Positions 6,460 through 7,871 of a stretch of 7,871 nt of DNA are shown here, piece after piece; position 1 is the stretch's first letter, and the number at the start of each line of letters is the position of its first letter. The stretch is taken from assembly GCA_047629095.1 (NCBI GenBank), contig JBLHWM010000168.1, forward strand, positions 1 to 7,871. The letters are read 5' to 3'. The notes beneath the pieces are model-generated. The model was not told the origin of the DNA, made no database searches, and saw only the letters and a program-made list of their open reading frames with translations. The translations under genes and the position numbers were made by a program. The stretch comes from CALBMX01 sp047629095. Its GTDB lineage: Bacteria; Planctomycetota; UBA1135; GCA-002686595.

Positions 6460-7871
6460 ATGGATTCCAACACAACCCAATACTGGCGCAGCCTCGGCGA
6501 GCTCAACCAGACCGACGACTTCAAGGCGAAGGCGGCAGAAGATCTTGCCGAATCCCTTCCCGAGGATTTCAGCGGCGTTTCACGCCGTCGCTTCATGCAG
6601 CTGACCGGCGCGTCGATGGCCCTCGCGGGCGTCTCGAGCTGTCGCTGGCAAGACGAGAAGATCCTGCCCTTCGCTTCGCGTCCCGCGAACCGCATCCCCG
6701 GCAAGGCCGTGCACTACGCCTCGGCCCTCGAGCGCGGCGGCTTCGGCCACGGCGTAAGCGTCACCAGCTACGACGGTCGCCCGATTAAGGTCGAAGGCAA
6801 CAAGCTCGACAGCATCAGCAGCGGTGCCACGGACGTGTTTGCCCAGGCGTCAATCCTGGAGCTCTACGATCCCGACCGCAGCCGCACCGTAATGATGTCC
6901 AACGCCGAGTCCACCTGGACCGCCTGGGACACCGACGGCGCTGCCAAGTTCACCGCACTGCGCGGCGCGGGCCAGGGCCTTGCGTTCTTGGCCGAGTCCA
7001 GCTCCTCGCCCACAGTTGCCACCGTGCGCACCCAACTCCAAAAGGAGTACGCTGGCGCCAAGTGGTACGAGTACGAGTCCGTCTCCCGCGACAACGAGAT
7101 CGCCGGCGCGAAGATCGCCCTTGGCGAAGCCGCTCGTCCCCAGTACGACGCCAAGGCTGCCAAGGTCATCGTCAGCTTCGACTCGGACTTCTTCTCGGGC
7201 CACCCGGCCCAGATCAAGCACAACCGCGACTGGGCCCACAACCGTCGTCCCTTGAATGGCCAAATGGGTCGCTTGTACGAGGCCGGTAGTCGCTTCGGTA
7301 TTGAAGGCGGCATGTCGGACCACCGCGCACCCATGCGCTCGGTCGACGTCAGCGACTTCGTTGCCCTGGTCGAGAACCTGCTGTCCAAGGACCACGGACT
7401 TTCCCTGAGCCCCGCTGCTGCGGGTGCTGCGGTGAGCGGCGACGAAACCCAGGCCATGGCCCAAGCCATCGCCAGCGATCTGGCCGCCCACAAGGGCGCT
7501 TCGATCCTGGTGGCTGGCCCCAACCAGCCCGCCGAGGTTCACGCGCGCCTCTTGCACCTGAACCAACTGCTCGGGAACATTGGCAAGACGGTCACCTTCA
7601 CCGAGGAGCCCGCCGCCACCCGTCCCAGCCACACGGACGCACTTGCGGCTATGGTCGCTGCTGCGAACGCTGGCGAGATCACGCACCTCGTGATCCTCGA
7701 GGGCAACGCTGCCTACGACGCGCCCGCCGACCTAGACGTGGCCGGTGCGATCGCGAAGATCGCGAACACCGTGCGCATGGGCCTCTATAACAACGAGACC
7801 TCACAGCTGTGCGATTGGCACCTGCCTCGCACCCACGCTTTCGAGTCTTGGGGCGACGCTGTCTCTTACGA
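6460..7871 (+). CDS. actB: Alternative complex III subunit ActB (molybdopterin-oxidoreductase-like/iron-sulfur), 3' truncated
   Basis: The frame opens at ATG 6460 and has no stop through the last base, giving 470 residues of a protein normally near 1,000. ActB carries an N-terminal domain related to molybdopterin oxidoreductases, which in known ACIII binds no molybdenum cofactor, and a C-terminal domain with iron-sulfur clusters, outside this window. Visible hallmarks are QYWRSLGELN (7-16), the Tat motif SRRRFMQ (41-47), a hydrophobic stretch ending in VSSC (58-61) followed by RWQDEKILPF, then SYDGRPIKVEGN (103-114) and GATDVFAQAS near LYDPDRS (122-141). The protein is thus probably exported folded by Tat. 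VSSC also fits a lipobox, so lipid anchoring at Cys61 is possible. The stretch after EGN is KLDSISSG instead of a typical HP-containing motif. actC to actF or similar genes should follow. Confidence 0.95.
   Translation, partial: MDSNTTQYWRSLGELNQTDDFKAKAAEDLAESLPEDFSGVSRRRFMQLTGASMALAGVSSCRWQDEKILPFASRPANRIPGKAVHYASALERGGFGHGVSVTSYDGRPIKVEGNKLDSISSGATDVFAQASILELYDPDRSRTVMMSNAESTWTAWDTDGAAKFTALRGAGQGLAFLAESSSSPTVATVRTQLQKEYAGAKWYEYESVSRDNEIAGAKIALGEAARPQYDAKAAKVIVSFDSDFFSGHPAQIKHNRDWAHNRRPLNGQMGRLYEAGSRFGIEGGMSDHRAPMRSVDVSDFVALVENLLSKDHGLSLSPAAAGAAVSGDETQAMAQAIASDLAAHKGASILVAGPNQPAEVHARLLHLNQLLGNIGKTVTFTEEPAATRPSHTDALAAMVAAANAGEITHLVILEGNAAYDAPADLDVAGAIAKIANTVRMGLYNNETSQLCDWHLPRTHAFESWGDAVSY

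Noticed and set aside
6850..7686. A 278-codon minus-strand open frame opposite actB
   Set aside because: actB on the plus strand has clear family motifs across this stretch, and the antisense product is low-complexity Gly/Val/Ala-rich.

Overview
The window reads as GC-rich chromosomal DNA from an aerobic or facultatively respiring, Gram-negative-type bacterium. The best clues are the start of an alternative complex III (ACIII) gene cluster, a large secreted transglutaminase-like/esterase fusion of a kind I associate with Planctomycetota and related groups, and the lack of clear Shine-Dalgarno sequences before nearly all starts. Planctomycetota or a neighbouring phylum is an inference, not a proof. 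I see no mobile element, CRISPR array or phage gene.

Left part (1-3249): a possible C-terminal fragment of a plus-strand gene (ends at 62) is followed by a minus-strand tRNA-Gly(CCC) at 133-208. A strongly G-skewed strip (209-359) lies between the tRNA and two tandem minus-strand genes. These are a 732-residue exported protein (1051-3249) and, directly downstream of it, DNA-3-methyladenine glycosylase I (tag, stop at 360). The strip would give a C-rich, G-poor RNA downstream of tag, which suits Rho-dependent termination. An extended -10 promoter (3300-3308) is a good candidate to drive the pair.

Middle (3250-4763): a 254-bp divergent intergenic region, then a plus-strand RluA-family pseudouridine synthase (3504-4763). 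It has an intact S4 domain and catalytic Asp, with an unusually long low-complexity linker between the two domains.

Right part (4764-7871): about 1 kb without a convincing gene. It carries eight runs of 6-9 C or G and several short inverted repeats, ending in an operator-like inverted repeat and a candidate sigma70-type promoter. Downstream are actA (pentahaem cytochrome c, complete) and actB (iron-sulfur/molybdopterin-oxidoreductase-like subunit, cut by the window end). These are the first two genes of an ACIII operon, whose complex takes electrons from the quinol pool and passes them to a periplasmic carrier or directly to a terminal oxidase. Nothing seen is clearly an undescribed system. 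The most unusual parts are the tract-rich leader region of the act operon and the transglutaminase-esterase fusion.
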